From Paenarthrobacter sp. AR 02 (GTDB taxonomy: Bacteria; Actinomycetota; Actinomycetes; Actinomycetales; Micrococcaceae): a stretch of DNA of 64,000 nt. The position numbers and the translations under genes are program-made. Location of the stretch: NCBI RefSeq assembly GCF_021538675.1, contig NZ_JAJUKH010000001.1, positions 620,001 through 684,000 of the forward strand, read 5' to 3'. Positions 8,412 through 16,512 of the stretch are shown one piece after another (within the stretch, counting starts at the first letter, position 1; each line of letters starts with the position of its first letter). The notes under the pieces were generated by a model. That model did no database searches and was not told where the DNA came from. It saw only the letters and a list, made by a program, of their open reading frames with translations.

Positions 8412-9143
8412 CTAGCGGGCGTAGAGCTCCGTGAAGTTCCTCAGGACCCGCATCGGCTCGGTCACCGATGAGCTTCGGGCCGTTTCGATGAGTTCGTCCG
8501 CGGTGTACGGCGGGAAGTAACCGGAGTTCTTGTAGAGGTTGATGCGGGTGATGAGGCCGTCGGCGTCGAGCTCGGGGTGGAATTGCGTGGCGTAGAGATT
8601 GTTCTTGATCCGGAACATGTGCACAGGGCACGCGGCCGAGCTCGCCAACAAAACCGCGTGGGCAGGCAGTTTGCTGCACGCTTCCTTGTGCCCGACAAAC
8701 GCGTCGAACGTATGGGGGACGCCGTTAAGCATGGGGTCGTGTTCGCCCTCAGCTGTCAGCTTGATCTCCGTTGGCCCAACGGGTTCGCCGAATCGGCGGT
8801 CGATGACGGCGCCCTGGTGCACTCCCAAGGTGCCAACGCCGTAGCAGGCTCCCAAGAACGGGAAGTCCTCGGCAACTATGCGGTCCAGCAGCGCTGAGAG
8901 TTCCGCCTCTACCCGGATCTGGGTTGGGCTCTTTTCTTCCACAGGATCGCTAGACGTATAGGGACTGCCACCGACGATCACTCCGGAGAAATCGGATAGT
9001 TCAAGGGGCGGCAACGGCTCGGATTCCAACCGCAAACGGACCAGTTCTTCAGGTTCCAGGCCGCAGTACCGGAGGTAGGCCTGATACTCGTCATCGGCTG
9101 CGGCATCTTCGGCGCGGGTGGCCAGCAGGAGGAAGGGCTTCAC
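8412..9143 (-). CDS. Class I glutamine amidotransferase-like protein
   Basis: 243 aa with a complete GATase-1 triad: nucleophile Cys100 in LGACYGVG, His189 and Glu191 in ATQFHPEL. It resembles the stand-alone GMP-synthase-like amidotransferase proteins; no synthetase domain is attached. I placed the start at a GTG (9141-9143) where the homologous part begins; no strong ribosome site is visible, so the start is uncertain. It is divergent from an MFS gene, 147 bp away. The partner accepting the ammonia is unknown. Confidence 0.82.
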   Translation of the reverse strand: MKPFLLLATRAEDAAADDEYQAYLRYCGLEPEELVRLRLESEPLPPLELSDFSGVIVGGSPYTSSDPVEEKSPTQIRVEAELSALLDRIVAEDFPFLGACYGVGTLGVHQGAVIDRRFGEPVGPTEIKLTAEGEHDPMLNGVPHTFDAFVGHKEACSKLPAHAVLLASSAACPVHMFRIKNNLYATQFHPELDADGLITRINLYKNSGYFPPYTADELIETARSSSVTEPMRVLRNFTELYAR

Positions 9144-9290
9144 AAGGACAGTCTGCGCGCGGAATGGCTGGCGGACAAAGTGTGTTGCGGGTAAGGGGGT
9201 GACTAACAGTGACTCCCTCGCGCCGGTGTCGCCGCATATCGTTGGCTTGACCCCCTTTGAACAGCACGCCCCATCCCCGAGGAGCAATAT

Positions 9291-10532
9291 TTGAAGCAGG
9301 ACCCTGTGGCCGTCCAACCGCAATCGCCCAAGCCACCGGCAGCAGAAAGGCAGCAGCCCAAGAAGATCCCGTGGGGCGGACTCCTTGTTCTGGCGGCAGC
9401 GGGCTTCACGGCGGTGACCACCGAACTCCTGCCGTCGGGCTTGCTCCCCCAAATCAGCCGCGACCTCGGCGTTGACGAATCCGCCGTGGGCTCCCTGACA
9501 GCGGTGTATGCGGCCATCATCGTCTTCACGGCCTTGCCTCTTTCACGGTTCCTTGCCGGAAGGGTTCCCCGGAAGACCCTGCTGATCGCCACTGTGCTGG
9601 CCTTCGCCCTGAGCAATGTGCTCTTGGCGTTGAGCCCCGCCCTGGGGTGGGCGATCGGGGCCAGGCTCCTTGGCGGCATCGCGCACGGCATGCTGTGGTC
9701 CAGCATGGCTCCCTACGTGGCGCGCATCGTCCCGGCCCACTCCGTGGGTAAATCCATGGCTGTGGTCTTCAGCGGCAACAGCATCGCACTGGCAGTCGGC
9801 GCTCCCATTGGCACGCTCATGGGCTCGCTCATGACGTGGCGTACTTCCTTCCTGGTCCTGGCCGGAGTGGGCGTGCTTCTGGCAGTCCTGGCTTTCTGGC
9901 TTCTCCCGGGCGCCCACGATCACGCCAGCCAAAAAACTCCCTCCCTCCGGGCAGCCATGAAACTGCCCGGCGTCGTGGCCATTGCCATCGCCTGGCCCCT
10001 CCTGCTGCTGGCCCACTTCACACTTTTCACATATGTTGCCCCGTTCCTCCTCGCCTCCGGACTCCCGGAATCCGCTACGAGCCTCTCTCTCTCCGTGGTG
10101 GGAGTTGCCAGCCTGGTGGGTATCTGGATTGCCGGCATGACCGCTGACAACCACCCGCGACGCTCGGTGATTGCCGCCGTCGGACTCCTGACCCTGGCGT
10201 TCGCCCTGCTCCCCGCGCTGGGCGGCACCTGGGTGGGTGCATTCGCGCTGATGACGCTTTGGGGCATCGCTTTCGGCGCAGTGGGTATCTACAACCAGGC
10301 GGCGATCCTGCGTGCGGGTGGAGAGCACAAGGATGCTGCCAACGGCCTCACCGTGGTGACCATCCAACTGGGTATCGCCGTCGGAGCGGTCTATGGGGCC
10401 TTCGCCCTCACCACTGTGGGCGCGCAACTGGTCCCGTTTGCCGCGGCAATTCCCACTGCCGTAGCGCTGGTGATCATTATTGCCAGCCGTCGCGGCGGCT
10501 ACCCGGCCGGGCCCCGCGAGAAGCGCCGTTAA
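9291..10532 (+). CDS. MFS transporter, DHA1 (AraJ-like) efflux type
   Basis: 413 aa, about 12 membrane segments. The start TTELLPSGLLPQISRDLGVD followed by ESAVGSLTAVYA is typical of the AraJ/sugar-efflux and chloramphenicol-resistance-like DHA1 carriers, and RFLAGRVPRKTLL is the MFS loop motif. It starts at TTG (9291) with GAGGAG at 9279-9284. The substrate is not predictable. Its stop codon lies inside the first box of the GlnR-type site that precedes amt. Confidence 0.9.
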   Translation: MKQDPVAVQPQSPKPPAAERQQPKKIPWGGLLVLAAAGFTAVTTELLPSGLLPQISRDLGVDESAVGSLTAVYAAIIVFTALPLSRFLAGRVPRKTLLIATVLAFALSNVLLALSPALGWAIGARLLGGIAHGMLWSSMAPYVARIVPAHSVGKSMAVVFSGNSIALAVGAPIGTLMGSLMTWRTSFLVLAGVGVLLAVLAFWLLPGAHDHASQKTPSLRAAMKLPGVVAIAIAWPLLLLAHFTLFTYVAPFLLASGLPESATSLSLSVVGVASLVGIWIAGMTADNHPRRSVIAAVGLLTLAFALLPALGGTWVGAFALMTLWGIAFGAVGIYNQAAILRAGGEHKDAANGLTVVTIQLGIAVGAVYGAFALTTVGAQLVPFAAAIPTAVALVIIIASRRGGYPAGPREKRR

Positions 10533-10566
10533 CATTGCCGAAACATGCCAGTGACGTGATCTTCAC
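10529..10566 (+). promoter_or_regulatory. GlnR-type nitrogen-control box upstream of amt
   Basis: Four 5-mers at 11-bp spacing: TTAAC (10529-10533), GAAAC (10540-10544), GTGAC (10551-10555), TTCAC (10562-10566). This fits the actinobacterial GlnR pattern gTnAC-n6-GaAAC-n6-gTnAC-n6-GaAAC, with a degenerate last box. A second half-type site, GTAAC-n6-GCAAC, lies at 10582-10597. Ammonium-transporter genes are classic GlnR targets. Confidence 0.65.
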
Positions 10567-10581
10567 GAATGAAGGATTTCT

Positions 10582-10597
10582 GTAACTTTCCTGCAAC
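10582..10597 (+). promoter_or_regulatory. Additional half GlnR-like site
   Basis: GTAAC-n6-GCAAC, 16 bp after the four-box GlnR site and not in phase with it. Possible auxiliary contact. Confidence 0.35.
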
Positions 10598-10702
10598 TTA
10601 GCTCTTCTGAGTCGGAAACATAGCTCACCGAATATTGATCGGGGGGTAGGTGTGGGCCGTGAAACAACGGCCCCGTTTCGGACAAGCTTGAAGGGAACGC
10701 AG

Positions 10703-12031
10703 GTGGAGATCTCTGCGCAACACGTCTGGCTGATGTTGTCATCGGCAATGGTGCTTTTCATGACCCCCGGCCTCGGCCTTTTCTACGGCGGCATGACCCG
10801 CGCCAAGGCCGCCCTGAACATGATCATGATGAGCTTCATCTCCGCCGGCATCGTGGGCGTGGTGTGGGTCCTGTGGGGCTACTCGATGACCACCGGCGAC
10901 GGCATCCTGGGCCTGTTCGGAAATCCGTTCGCGCACTTCGGCCTGCAGGACCTCATGGGTTCACCGGATCTCATCAAGGCCACCTTTGCAGCAACCTTCG
11001 CCATCATCACTGTGGCCCTCATCAGCGGTGCAATCGCTGACCGGACCAAGTTCGGCGCCTGGGCCTTGTTCGTACCCATCTGGGTCACCGTGGTCTACTG
11101 CCCCCTGGCGTACATGGTGTGGGGCGGTGGCCTGATGAGCGCCGGCGGTGCCCTCACTCAGATCTTCGGCCAGGTCATCGACTTCGCCGGTGGTGCAGTG
11201 GTTGAGGTTAGTTCCGGAACCGCCGCTTTCGTCCTCGCATTGATCGTGGGAAAGCGTCACGGCTTCGCCAAGGACCCCAACCACCGCCCACACAACGTGC
11301 CGTTCATCATGATCGGGGCAGCCATCCTCTGGTTTGGCTGGTTCGGTTTCAACGGCGGCGCTGCTACCACCGCCGCGCAGGCCGGCCTCATCTGGGTCAA
11401 CACCCTGGTGGCACCGGCGGCGGCCATGCTCAGCTGGCTCGTCGTCGAGAAGGTCCGCCACGGACACCCCACCTCCCTGGGTGCGGCATCAGGCGTGGTC
11501 GCCGGCCTCGTTGCGATCACCCCTTCCTGCGCCAACATCACCCCGCTCGCCGCATTGGGCCTGGGCTTGGTGGCCGGCGCCGCCTGCGCTGTGTTCGTGG
11601 ACCTGAAGTACAAGTTCGGTTTCGACGATTCCCTCGACGTCGTGGGCGTCCACTTCGGCGCCGGCGTGATCGGCACGCTCTCCCTGGGCTTCATCGCCTT
11701 CCCGGAGGACGGCGTCGCGGGCGGCCTACTCTACGGCGGCGGTCCCCAACAACTCATTGCCCAGACCATGGCCGTGCTGATCACCATCGCACTCTCCGGC
11801 GTGGGCACCCTGGTCATCGGCCGGGCCATCCACAAGACCATCGGCTTCCGGGTTCCCCTGGAGCACGAAGTCACCGGAGTGGACCTCACCCAGCACGCCG
11901 AATCGGCCTACGAATTCGGGCTCACCGCCCACGGCCACTTCCGCCAGCAGCAGGCGCACCTTTCCGCGCTGATCGGCCGGAAGCCCGCAGCCCCGAAATC
12001 CGAACAGGTCAAGGAAGACAGCTTCGCCTGA
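10703..12031 (+). CDS. amt: Ammonium transporter (Amt/MEP family)
   Basis: 442 aa from the GTG at 10703, chosen because AAGGGA precedes it and the homologous part starts VEISAQHVWLML. Family features include LGLFYGGMTRAKAALNMIMM, DFAGGAVVEVSSGTAAFVLA and DVVGVHFGAGVIGTL, which carry the pore-lining histidines and ammonium-binding aromatics. It forms a trimeric membrane channel that takes up ammonium under nitrogen limitation. No glnB/glnK gene follows, unlike many amt loci; the gene ends at a 21-bp perfect terminator stem. The GlnR-type box upstream fits nitrogen control. Confidence 0.96.
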   Translation: MEISAQHVWLMLSSAMVLFMTPGLGLFYGGMTRAKAALNMIMMSFISAGIVGVVWVLWGYSMTTGDGILGLFGNPFAHFGLQDLMGSPDLIKATFAATFAIITVALISGAIADRTKFGAWALFVPIWVTVVYCPLAYMVWGGGLMSAGGALTQIFGQVIDFAGGAVVEVSSGTAAFVLALIVGKRHGFAKDPNHRPHNVPFIMIGAAILWFGWFGFNGGAATTAAQAGLIWVNTLVAPAAAMLSWLVVEKVRHGHPTSLGAASGVVAGLVAITPSCANITPLAALGLGLVAGAACAVFVDLKYKFGFDDSLDVVGVHFGAGVIGTLSLGFIAFPEDGVAGGLLYGGGPQQLIAQTMAVLITIALSGVGTLVIGRAIHKTIGFRVPLEHEVTGVDLTQHAESAYEFGLTAHGHFRQQQAHLSALIGRKPAAPKSEQVKEDSFA

Positions 12032-12046
12032 CGGCACCACATTCAA

Positions 12047-12094
12047 AAGCAGCAGCCGACGGCGGAACCCGGCTTCCGCCGTCGGCTGCTGCTT
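12047..12094. terminator. Strong bidirectional terminator hairpin
   Basis: A perfect 21-bp stem (12047-12067 with 12074-12094) with loop CCCGGC between the convergent amt and DUF1992 genes, flanked by A-rich and T-rich ends. Confidence 0.9.
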
Positions 12095-12108
12095 GCGTCG
12101 CTAAGGTT

Positions 12109-12705
12109 TCATCCTGAACCGTTCCAGATGCGCTGCCACCATGTGCGCTTGGCCACTGGTCCAGCCTCGGGCTCGGGAGGAGCTGCGGCGGCCCTTCGCC
12201 CGCGCCACTTTTCAAGCTCAACGTCCACATCCCTGAGCTTGGTGATCACGGGTGGGCCGCCCTGGAGTTGCCGTCGGGCCTCAATCACCCGCTTGTTGAA
12301 GTCCTCGAGGATGTCCCGGACTTGTTTCTCCGTGTACTGCTGGTCCAGTTTGGCATCGAGTTCGGAATCCTCGATCCGCAGCAGGATCGCGGGGGGTCCG
12401 ATTCCACTGAGCTTCTCCCGTTGTATGAGGCCTTTGACCCACCAATCGGGATCGTAGTGTTCACCCAGGCCCGGAATGGGTTTACCCGCGTACTTGAGGT
12501 TGTCGAACTTGCCCTGGTCCATGGCGTCCCGGATCAGGTACTCGACCCGGGCGGCGTCGTCCACCTTGCGGCGTTTCTCCCGTTCCGCGGCGTCCGCGGC
12601 TTCGATCTCCGCGTCTTCTTCCGCGTTCCCACCCCAGCCGCGGACAGCGCGCAGCTCAGCACCGCGCTCGAGTTTCCGCCTGAAGGCATTGTTCCCGGAG
12701 TTCAC
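12109..12705 (-). CDS. DUF1992 (DnaJ-homologue subfamily C28-like) domain protein
   Basis: 198 aa from the GTG at 12703-12705, which has a perfect AGGAGG nine bases upstream. The core RVEYLIRDAMDQGKFDNLKY then GKPIPG, followed by a dense helical region with REKLSGIGPPAI and the tail WRGRRAAAAPPEPEAG, matches the DUF1992 family, found alone in bacteria or attached to J-domains. There is no HPD J-domain motif here. Function is unknown; a chaperone link is only by family name. It is convergent with amt across a shared terminator. Confidence 0.85.
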   Translation of the reverse strand: MNSGNNAFRRKLERGAELRAVRGWGGNAEEDAEIEAADAAEREKRRKVDDAARVEYLIRDAMDQGKFDNLKYAGKPIPGLGEHYDPDWWVKGLIQREKLSGIGPPAILLRIEDSELDAKLDQQYTEKQVRDILEDFNKRVIEARRQLQGGPPVITKLRDVDVELEKWRGRRAAAAPPEPEAGPVAKRTWWQRIWNGSG

Positions 12706-12828
12706 TTGTGGACACCTCCTCGCACGGCAGTCCTCCCCTGCCGGACATCGTGGTTCTGATTCCCAGTATTCCGCATACTGCGCCTGCTTGGGCCTGTACC
12801 CCCGCCACCGACTATGGAAACAAGCCAG

Positions 12829-12860
12829 CCCCGACACGCCGTGAAAGCGGTGTGTCGGGG
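12829..12860 (-). terminator. Terminator hairpin after the SulP-carbonic anhydrase gene
   Basis: CCCCGACACGCCG (12829-12841) faces CGGTGTGTCGGGG (12848-12860), 12 of 13 paired, about 30 bp past the minus-strand stop at 12893. Confidence 0.75.
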
Positions 12861-12892
12861 TGGTTGTAGGTCCAGAGTGGGTGGCTCCGGAT

Positions 12893-15175
12893 CTAGGACC
12901 GAACCGCCATGCTCGGATCGAGTTGCTCGATGCCCTCGGGGGTGACCAGCACAACGCGGGCCGTGCAGATGTCGTAAAACAAGCCAACGGGCTGCACCCG
13001 GCCGGACAGAAGTGCCGGCCCGGTCACAGGGTGGTCCTCGAGCTTCCTGAGCTGCAAAGCCACGTTGACCATGCTGAGTTGGTCCACGCGGCTGTAGCCC
13101 TCGGCAGCCGCAGCCAATGCCACGGGATGTCCGGAAAGCAGGGCCGAGTAGCTTGGCCGCGCATGTTCCAGCCAGGAATCGAATCCGTTGCCCAAGGCAG
13201 GCGCAGCTCCTTCAAAGTCGGCGATGACGGCGTTCATCGCACCGCAGTTGGAGTGGCCGCAGATCACGATCGAGTCCACTGACAAACCCTTCACCGCGAA
13301 GGAAAGCGCCGAGTCGATCGAAGCATCGCGGCCGTCGCTGCACACCACGTTGCCGATGTTCCGCAGGGTCAGGAGGTCGCCTGGCCCACTGCTGGTGATG
13401 AGGTTGGGATTGACCCGGGAATCCACGCAGGCCACGAACAATGTGTCCGGATTTTGGCCTTCCGTCAGGTCCTGCACCAACGGACGGACCTTGTCCGCGT
13501 GGCGTCGGTGGTATTTGTCGATGCCCAGGAGGATTGAGCGCAGCGGCAGCCGCCCGCCGTCGTCGTCGTGCGCTGTTGGGCCTCCAGCGGACGGCAACCA
13601 GGACGTCTTGGGCGGAAGCGGAAATTCGCGGGGGTCCTGGCGCTGGGGGGTGTTGTCTTCGGCATCGGTGAAAGCGGTGGTGCCGTGCTCTTCCAGGGCC
13701 ACGGAGGCGCCGGTGTTGCGGTGCTGCTTCTGCCAGGCAACCAGGGCTTCGCGGAAGGCGTGGTCGAGGTAGTCGGCGTTGAGTTCCACTACGGCGTTCT
13801 GGCCTTCGGGCACCGAATGCAGGACACGGTTGAGCCGCGGCAAGGCGAAGAAGCTGCAAGAGCCGGCAATGGTGACCCGCCACGGCAGTCCGGAACCGGC
13901 CGGGGCATGGGCGTGGATTTGAGCGCGAAGCACCCGCCACAGCACACAAACAGCAGCGAGAGCCAGGCCGATGAGCACTCCTTCGAGCAAGTTCAGGGCC
14001 ACCACGCACACCAGCGTCACTGCGTAAACCAGCAGGTCGCCGGTGCGGAGGCTGGTGCGGATGTCGGCGACCTTGATGAGCTTGGCACCGATCACCAGCA
14101 GCAGGCCCGCCAGCACGGACAGGGGAATCAACTGGATGAGGCCGGCGAACAGCAGGGAGAACACCAGGACCCACACGCCGTGCAGAATGGCAGACGTACG
14201 GCTTTTCGCTCCAGCTTCGACGTTGGTGGCGCTGCGGACGATCACGCCGGTTACCGGGAGTCCGCCGAGCATGCCGGAGACCATGTTGGCGGAGCCTTGG
14301 CCGACGAGCTCTCGGTTCAGGTTGGTCCGCGAACTGCCGTGCATCTTGTCAACGGCCACGGCGGACAGCAGCGATTCGATGCTAGCGATCAGCGCCACAG
14401 TGATGACAGCCATCGCTGCGGCGCGCCAGTTGCCGTCGGGCAGGCTGGGCAGCGCGACGGCGTCCAGGATTGAACCGCTGAAGCTGATGCGCTCAACGCT
14501 CGGGGCCACTGCTACTGACAGCGCTGTCACGGCGACGACGGCGGCCAGCGGCCCGGGGACTTTCCGCACCATTGCAGGAAGGTACTTCCAGGCCAGGAGG
14601 ATCACGACGACGGCCAGGCCCAGCAGCGCTGAATGCAGCTCGACGTTGGTGATGGCGGTGGGGAGGCCCGCCAGATTTTCGACGGCGGAGCCCGCGGCTT
14701 GGCCACCCAGCAGCACATGGAGTTGCTGCAGGATGATCGTGATGCCGATGCCTGCGAGCATGGCCTTGACCACTACCGGCGACACTGCCAGCGCTGCCCG
14801 CCCGATACGGCTCACCCCCATCAGCAACTGCACGACGCCGGCCGCAGCGGTGATCGCACAGGTCACCTGCCAGCCGAACTCGGCTACCAGGCCGGCGACG
14901 ACGACGGTCAGGCCGGCGGCTGGGCCACTCACCTGGAGTGGTGAGCCACCCAGGCTGCCGGCGACGATTCCTCCGACCGCGGCTGCGATGAGCCCGGCCA
15001 TGATGGGAGCCCCTGAGGCTGCGGCGATGCCGAGGGACAGCGGGAGGGCGACCAGGAATACCACCAGTGACGCGGGGAGATCCGCCCCCAGGTTGCTGAG
15101 GAAGCTTGGCTTGGTTCGTCCCGGCGGGCTGTGTGAATCGGTGGGGATGGTGGCGGATTCGTTGGACTGCGGCAT
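12893..15175 (-). CDS. SulP-type anion transporter fused to a beta-carbonic anhydrase
   Basis: 760 aa. The first part is a SulP/SLC26 membrane domain (DLPASLVVFLVALPLSLGIA, then SGPAAGLTVVVAGLV), followed by a short STAS-like region and a linker. From about residue 551 it is a complete beta-class carbonic anhydrase: Cys583-x-Asp585-x-Arg587 in ACVDSRVNP, and His641/Cys644 in ICGHSNCGAM, i.e. all zinc ligands and the Asp-Arg dyad. Such fusions are known in actinobacteria and are thought to couple bicarbonate transport with CO2 hydration. The start at 15173-15175 has AAAGGAA upstream. Confidence 0.93.
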   Translation of the reverse strand: MPQSNESATIPTDSHSPPGRTKPSFLSNLGADLPASLVVFLVALPLSLGIAAASGAPIMAGLIAAAVGGIVAGSLGGSPLQVSGPAAGLTVVVAGLVAEFGWQVTCAITAAAGVVQLLMGVSRIGRAALAVSPVVVKAMLAGIGITIILQQLHVLLGGQAAGSAVENLAGLPTAITNVELHSALLGLAVVVILLAWKYLPAMVRKVPGPLAAVVAVTALSVAVAPSVERISFSGSILDAVALPSLPDGNWRAAAMAVITVALIASIESLLSAVAVDKMHGSSRTNLNRELVGQGSANMVSGMLGGLPVTGVIVRSATNVEAGAKSRTSAILHGVWVLVFSLLFAGLIQLIPLSVLAGLLLVIGAKLIKVADIRTSLRTGDLLVYAVTLVCVVALNLLEGVLIGLALAAVCVLWRVLRAQIHAHAPAGSGLPWRVTIAGSCSFFALPRLNRVLHSVPEGQNAVVELNADYLDHAFREALVAWQKQHRNTGASVALEEHGTTAFTDAEDNTPQRQDPREFPLPPKTSWLPSAGGPTAHDDDGGRLPLRSILLGIDKYHRRHADKVRPLVQDLTEGQNPDTLFVACVDSRVNPNLITSSGPGDLLTLRNIGNVVCSDGRDASIDSALSFAVKGLSVDSIVICGHSNCGAMNAVIADFEGAAPALGNGFDSWLEHARPSYSALLSGHPVALAAAAEGYSRVDQLSMVNVALQLRKLEDHPVTGPALLSGRVQPVGLFYDICTARVVLVTPEGIEQLDPSMAVRS

Positions 15176-15352
15176 GGTGTTCCTTTGGCTCGGGAATGCT
15201 GACTCCTCCAAGCTACGGAAACTGTCACGGTTAATGACAACAAGATGTGACAAGCATGACAAAAGCTGTGAAGATGCGCTTCATCTTGGGACCAAGGGGA
15301 ACTTTTGCGGGGGTGGAGTGCGTTGGAAGGGTCCGTGGTGCGAGGTCCGCAA

Positions 15353-15397
15353 GGCGAGAACGCGACGGCGGGCAACTTACGCCGTCGTCTTCTCGCC
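15353..15397. terminator. Strong hairpin between divergent genes
   Basis: GGCGAGAA-CGCGACGGCG (15353-15370) pairs with CGCCGTCGTC-TTCTCGCC (15380-15397), with one mismatch. No gene reads into it from either side, so it is either a leader structure or a barrier upstream of the acyl-CoA dehydrogenase operon. Confidence 0.55.
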
Positions 15398-15410
15398 GGG
15401 CTCACCAAAA

Positions 15411-15424
15411 CTAAGGTTCCTTAG
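15411..15424. promoter_or_regulatory. Perfect 6-bp inverted repeat overlapping a -10-like hexamer
   Basis: CTAAGG-TT-CCTTAG at 15411-15424; the -10-like TAGAAT (15422-15427) overlaps its right arm and lies 11 bp before the ATG at 15439. That places a repressor-type site on the promoter of the dehydrogenase/PIG-L/GT2 operon and implies a very short leader. Confidence 0.45.
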
Positions 15425-15438
15425 AATAGGCTGGGTCC

Positions 15439-16512
15439 ATGAGCAATACAGAAGTGCAGCCCGTACGCATCAGCTCCGCGCCCGTACAGCTGCAAGCACT
15501 GGATCCCGTACTGGGAAAGGTGAGCGCAGCCGTCGGCGACGTTCCAGCCCTGTTGGCTATCGCCGAGGATATCGGACAGACAGCTCCTACGCCCGGAAAT
15601 GGGAACACGGCCAAGCTCTGGGAACTCCTCGCTTCGATCACGTCCGTGGATGTCGCGGCGGGGCGGGTGCTCGAACCGCACCTTGACGCCGTCGGAATCC
15701 TGGCCCAGGCCGAACAGCCCCATCCCGAGGGAGCATGGGGAGTTTTCGCCGCCGAAGGTCCAGGCCTGAAGCTCGAGGCCAAGCAGGAAGCTGACGGCAG
15801 CTACGTGCTCAGTGGCTCGAAGCCATGGTGCTCCCTCGCCGCGCAGCTGGACGGGGCAATCGTCACCGCGCATGTTGCTGCCGACAACACCCGGGCCGCC
15901 TTCGCAGTGAACCTGAAGCACTCCGGCGTGACAGCCGAAACCCCCGAATGGACCAGCCGCGGGCTCAAGGAAATCCCGAGCGGAACGGTGCACTTCGACC
16001 ACGTCCCCGCTACGCCCGTTGGCGGCGCGGGCTGGTATTTCGAGCGCCCCGGCTTCGCGTGGGGTGGCATGGGAGTGGCCGCATGTTGGCTTGGAGGCGC
16101 AGTAGCCGTGGCCCGCGACTTCCGCGACTCCCTGGCCAGGGCATCGGACAACGGCCGGGAACCGGACCAGATCGCCCTTGCTTCATTGGGCGAGGTGGAC
16201 CGGATCATCGCGTCCGTCACCGGATACCTGGCTCAAACGGCTGAGCGCATCGACGCCGGCGACCTCGCAGAACCAGGCGACCCGGGCGAAAGCCCTTGGC
16301 CCGAAGCCTTGCGCGTCCGCGGAACTGTTGCCTCCGCCGTCGAACGCGTCCAGACCCTGGTGACGCAAAATCTGGGCCCCGGGCCGTTGGCGTTCAACGA
16401 ACAGTACGGCAAGCGGATGGCGGATTTGTCCCTCTATGTCCGCCAGCATCACGCCATGCGGGACGACGCCCAGCTGGGGGCGCTGGTGTTGAAAGGGGAC
16501 CGCCGGTGGTAG
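15439..16512 (+). CDS. Acyl-CoA dehydrogenase-fold protein
   Basis: 357 aa. The middle domain (EGAWGVFAAEGPGLKLEAKQ, then LSGSKPWCSLAAQLDGAIV) and helical C-terminal domain fit the acyl-CoA dehydrogenase superfamily, but the protein is shorter than usual (about 380-400) and I cannot identify the usual catalytic glutamate segment. It may be a flavin enzyme that acts on a non-CoA substrate. It overlaps the next gene by 7 bp and heads a three-gene operon with a deacetylase-methyltransferase and a glycosyltransferase, an association I recognise from other actinobacteria but for which no product is known to me. Confidence 0.82.
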   Translation: MSNTEVQPVRISSAPVQLQALDPVLGKVSAAVGDVPALLAIAEDIGQTAPTPGNGNTAKLWELLASITSVDVAAGRVLEPHLDAVGILAQAEQPHPEGAWGVFAAEGPGLKLEAKQEADGSYVLSGSKPWCSLAAQLDGAIVTAHVAADNTRAAFAVNLKHSGVTAETPEWTSRGLKEIPSGTVHFDHVPATPVGGAGWYFERPGFAWGGMGVAACWLGGAVAVARDFRDSLARASDNGREPDQIALASLGEVDRIIASVTGYLAQTAERIDAGDLAEPGDPGESPWPEALRVRGTVASAVERVQTLVTQNLGPGPLAFNEQYGKRMADLSLYVRQHHAMRDDAQLGALVLKGDRRW

